Positions 4,353 to 5,386 of a DNA stretch of 5,386 bases are shown piece after piece. The translations under genes were made by a program, and so were the position numbers. The stretch spans positions 1 to 5,386 of the forward strand of contig JBKPDY010000067.1 of the NCBI GenBank assembly GCA_046728155.1, in the 5' to 3' direction. The notes under the pieces were generated by a model, which was not told where the DNA came from, made no database searches, and worked only from the letters and a program-made list of their open reading frames with translations. The DNA is from CAWDLX01 sp046728155. Lineage in GTDB: Bacteria > Actinomycetota > Actinomycetes > Mycobacteriales > Micromonosporaceae. How positions within the stretch are numbered: position 1 is the first letter of the stretch; each line of letters opens with the position of its first letter.

Positions 4353-5386
4353 ATGACTGAGAACATCGAACGGCACCGCTACGACGTCGTCGTGGTCGGA
4401 GCGGGCGGAGCCGGACTGCGCGCCGCGATCGAGGCCCGCCTCGCCGGCAAGCGAGTAGCCATCATCTCCAAGTCGCTGTTCGGCAAGGCGCACACCGTCA
4501 TGGCCGAGGGCGGCGCGGCCGCCGCCATGGGGAACATGAACGCCAACGACAACTGGATGGTCCACTTCCGTGACACGATGCGGGGCGGCAAGTTCCTCAA
4601 CAACTACCGGATGGCCGAGCTGCACGCGAAGGAGGCGCCGGACCGGGTCTGGGAGCTGGAGACCTATGGCGCACTCTTCGACCGGACCAGGGACGGCCGG
4701 ATCTCGCAGCGCAACTTCGGCGGGCACGAGTACCCGCGACTCGCCCATGTCGGCGACCGGACCGGGCTGGAGCTGATCCGGTCCCTGCAGCAGAAGATCG
4801 TGTCGCTGCAGCAGGAGGACCGACTGCTGCACGGTGACTACGAGGCGCGGATACGGGTCTTCGCCGAGTGCACCATCACCGAGCTGCTGCTCGACGCGGA
4901 CCGTATAGCCGGGGCGTTCGGCTACTACCGCGAGTCCGGCCGCTTCATTGTCTTCGAGGCGCCGGCGGTGATCCTGGCTACCGGCGGCGTCGGCAAGTCG
5001 TACAAGGTGACGTCCAACTCGTGGGAGTACACAGGGGACGGTCACGCGCTCGCCCTACGCGCCGGCGCGCCATTGATCAACATGGAGTTCCTCCAGTTCC
5101 ACCCGACCGGCATGGTGTGGCCGGCGTCCGTACGCGGAATCCTGGTCACCGAGTCGGTACGGGGCGACGGCGGTGTGCTCAAGAACTCCGCGGGCCGGCG
5201 CTTCATGTTCGACTACGTGCCGGATGTCTTCCGCCACCAGTACGCGGAGACCGAGGAGGAGGCCGACCGCTGGTACACCGACCCCGATCACAACAAGCGC
5301 CCGCCTGAGCTGTTGCCGCGCGACGAGGTGGCCCGCGCGATCAACTCCGAGGTCAAGGCCGGGCGCGGTACGCCGGCCGGCGGCGT
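4353..5386 (+). CDS. sdhA: Succinate dehydrogenase flavoprotein subunit, N-terminal part
   Basis: This is the catalytic FAD subunit of complex II, which oxidises succinate to fumarate. 344 complete codons are visible and the gene runs off the right edge; Sdh1-type SdhA is usually about 640 aa. The dinucleotide-binding motif VVVVGAGGAGLRAA starts at 12. His47 in KAHTVMAEGG is the expected covalent FAD attachment site. The adenine and substrate regions follow: VILATGGVGK (206-215), YTGDGHALALRAGA (226-239), and EFLQFHPTG with His250. TESVRGDGG contains Arg270, and LPRDEVARAI lies at 321-330. From memory the chain is very close to mycobacterial Rv0248c, including ERHRYDVVVVGAGGAG, GGKFLNN and SQRNFGGHEYPRLAHVGDRT. 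The ATG at 4353 fits that N-terminus. The only ribosome-like site, AGAGG (4346-4350), is just 2 nt away, so translation may depend on coupling to sdhC, whose stop is 12 nt upstream. sdhB should follow outside the window. Confidence 0.96.
   Translation, partial: MTENIERHRYDVVVVGAGGAGLRAAIEARLAGKRVAIISKSLFGKAHTVMAEGGAAAAMGNMNANDNWMVHFRDTMRGGKFLNNYRMAELHAKEAPDRVWELETYGALFDRTRDGRISQRNFGGHEYPRLAHVGDRTGLELIRSLQQKIVSLQQEDRLLHGDYEARIRVFAECTITELLLDADRIAGAFGYYRESGRFIVFEAPAVILATGGVGKSYKVTSNSWEYTGDGHALALRAGAPLINMEFLQFHPTGMVWPASVRGILVTESVRGDGGVLKNSAGRRFMFDYVPDVFRHQYAETEEEADRWYTDPDHNKRPPELLPRDEVARAINSEVKAGRGTPAGG

Noticed and set aside
4344..5045. Minus-strand open frame of 233 codons
   Set aside because: It is the complement of sdhA, whose identity is certain.

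Overview
The window looks like chromosomal DNA from a high-GC actinobacterium. The evidence is strong G/C preference at third codon positions, several GTG starts, purine-rich Shine-Dalgarno sites, and a succinate dehydrogenase of the actinobacterial Sdh1 type. GGAGCGA-rich repetitive DNA ahead of a GTGACC start reminds me of the family Micromonosporaceae (Micromonospora, Salinispora, Actinoplanes). That placement is recollection and was not searched. I see no phage, IS, tRNA, rRNA or CRISPR signal.

Layout from left to right. (1) Positions 14-1075, minus strand: a complete OppC/DppC-type permease of a peptide or nickel ABC importer, transcribed out of the left edge. (2) Positions 1076-1408: a divergent intergenic region with a candidate promoter for the gene to its right and two hairpins. 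(3) Positions 1409-2353, plus strand: an unrecognised single-pass membrane protein with an internal 18-bp tandem repeat and an exported domain containing four cysteines. (4) Positions 2370-3152, minus strand: a NagD-like HAD-IIA phosphatase, convergent with the previous gene. Both stop codons lie in a shared inverted repeat. (5) Positions 3149-3283, minus strand: a possible 44-codon upstream ORF whose stop overlaps the phosphatase start in the arrangement GTGA. It is made of repeat-like DNA. (6) Positions 3284-3530: an intergenic region with a perfect actinobacterial DnaA-box 9-mer and a hairpin close to sdhC. (7) Positions 3531 to the right edge, plus strand: sdhC followed by the first 344 codons of sdhA. 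sdhB is expected just beyond the edge.

The best understood unit is sdhC-sdhA, which encodes the membrane and flavoprotein subunits of a menaquinone-linked succinate dehydrogenase joining the TCA cycle to the respiratory chain. The SdhC has Cys/His motifs matching the mycobacterial Sdh1 anchor, which is reported to hold a membrane-embedded iron-sulfur cluster. The other genes appear to be separate transcription units with no clear metabolic link. I did not find a convincing new multi-gene system. The least explained elements are the four-cysteine membrane protein, the small ORF fused in GTGA style to the phosphatase gene, and the solitary OppC-type permease with no OppB-type gene in front of it.
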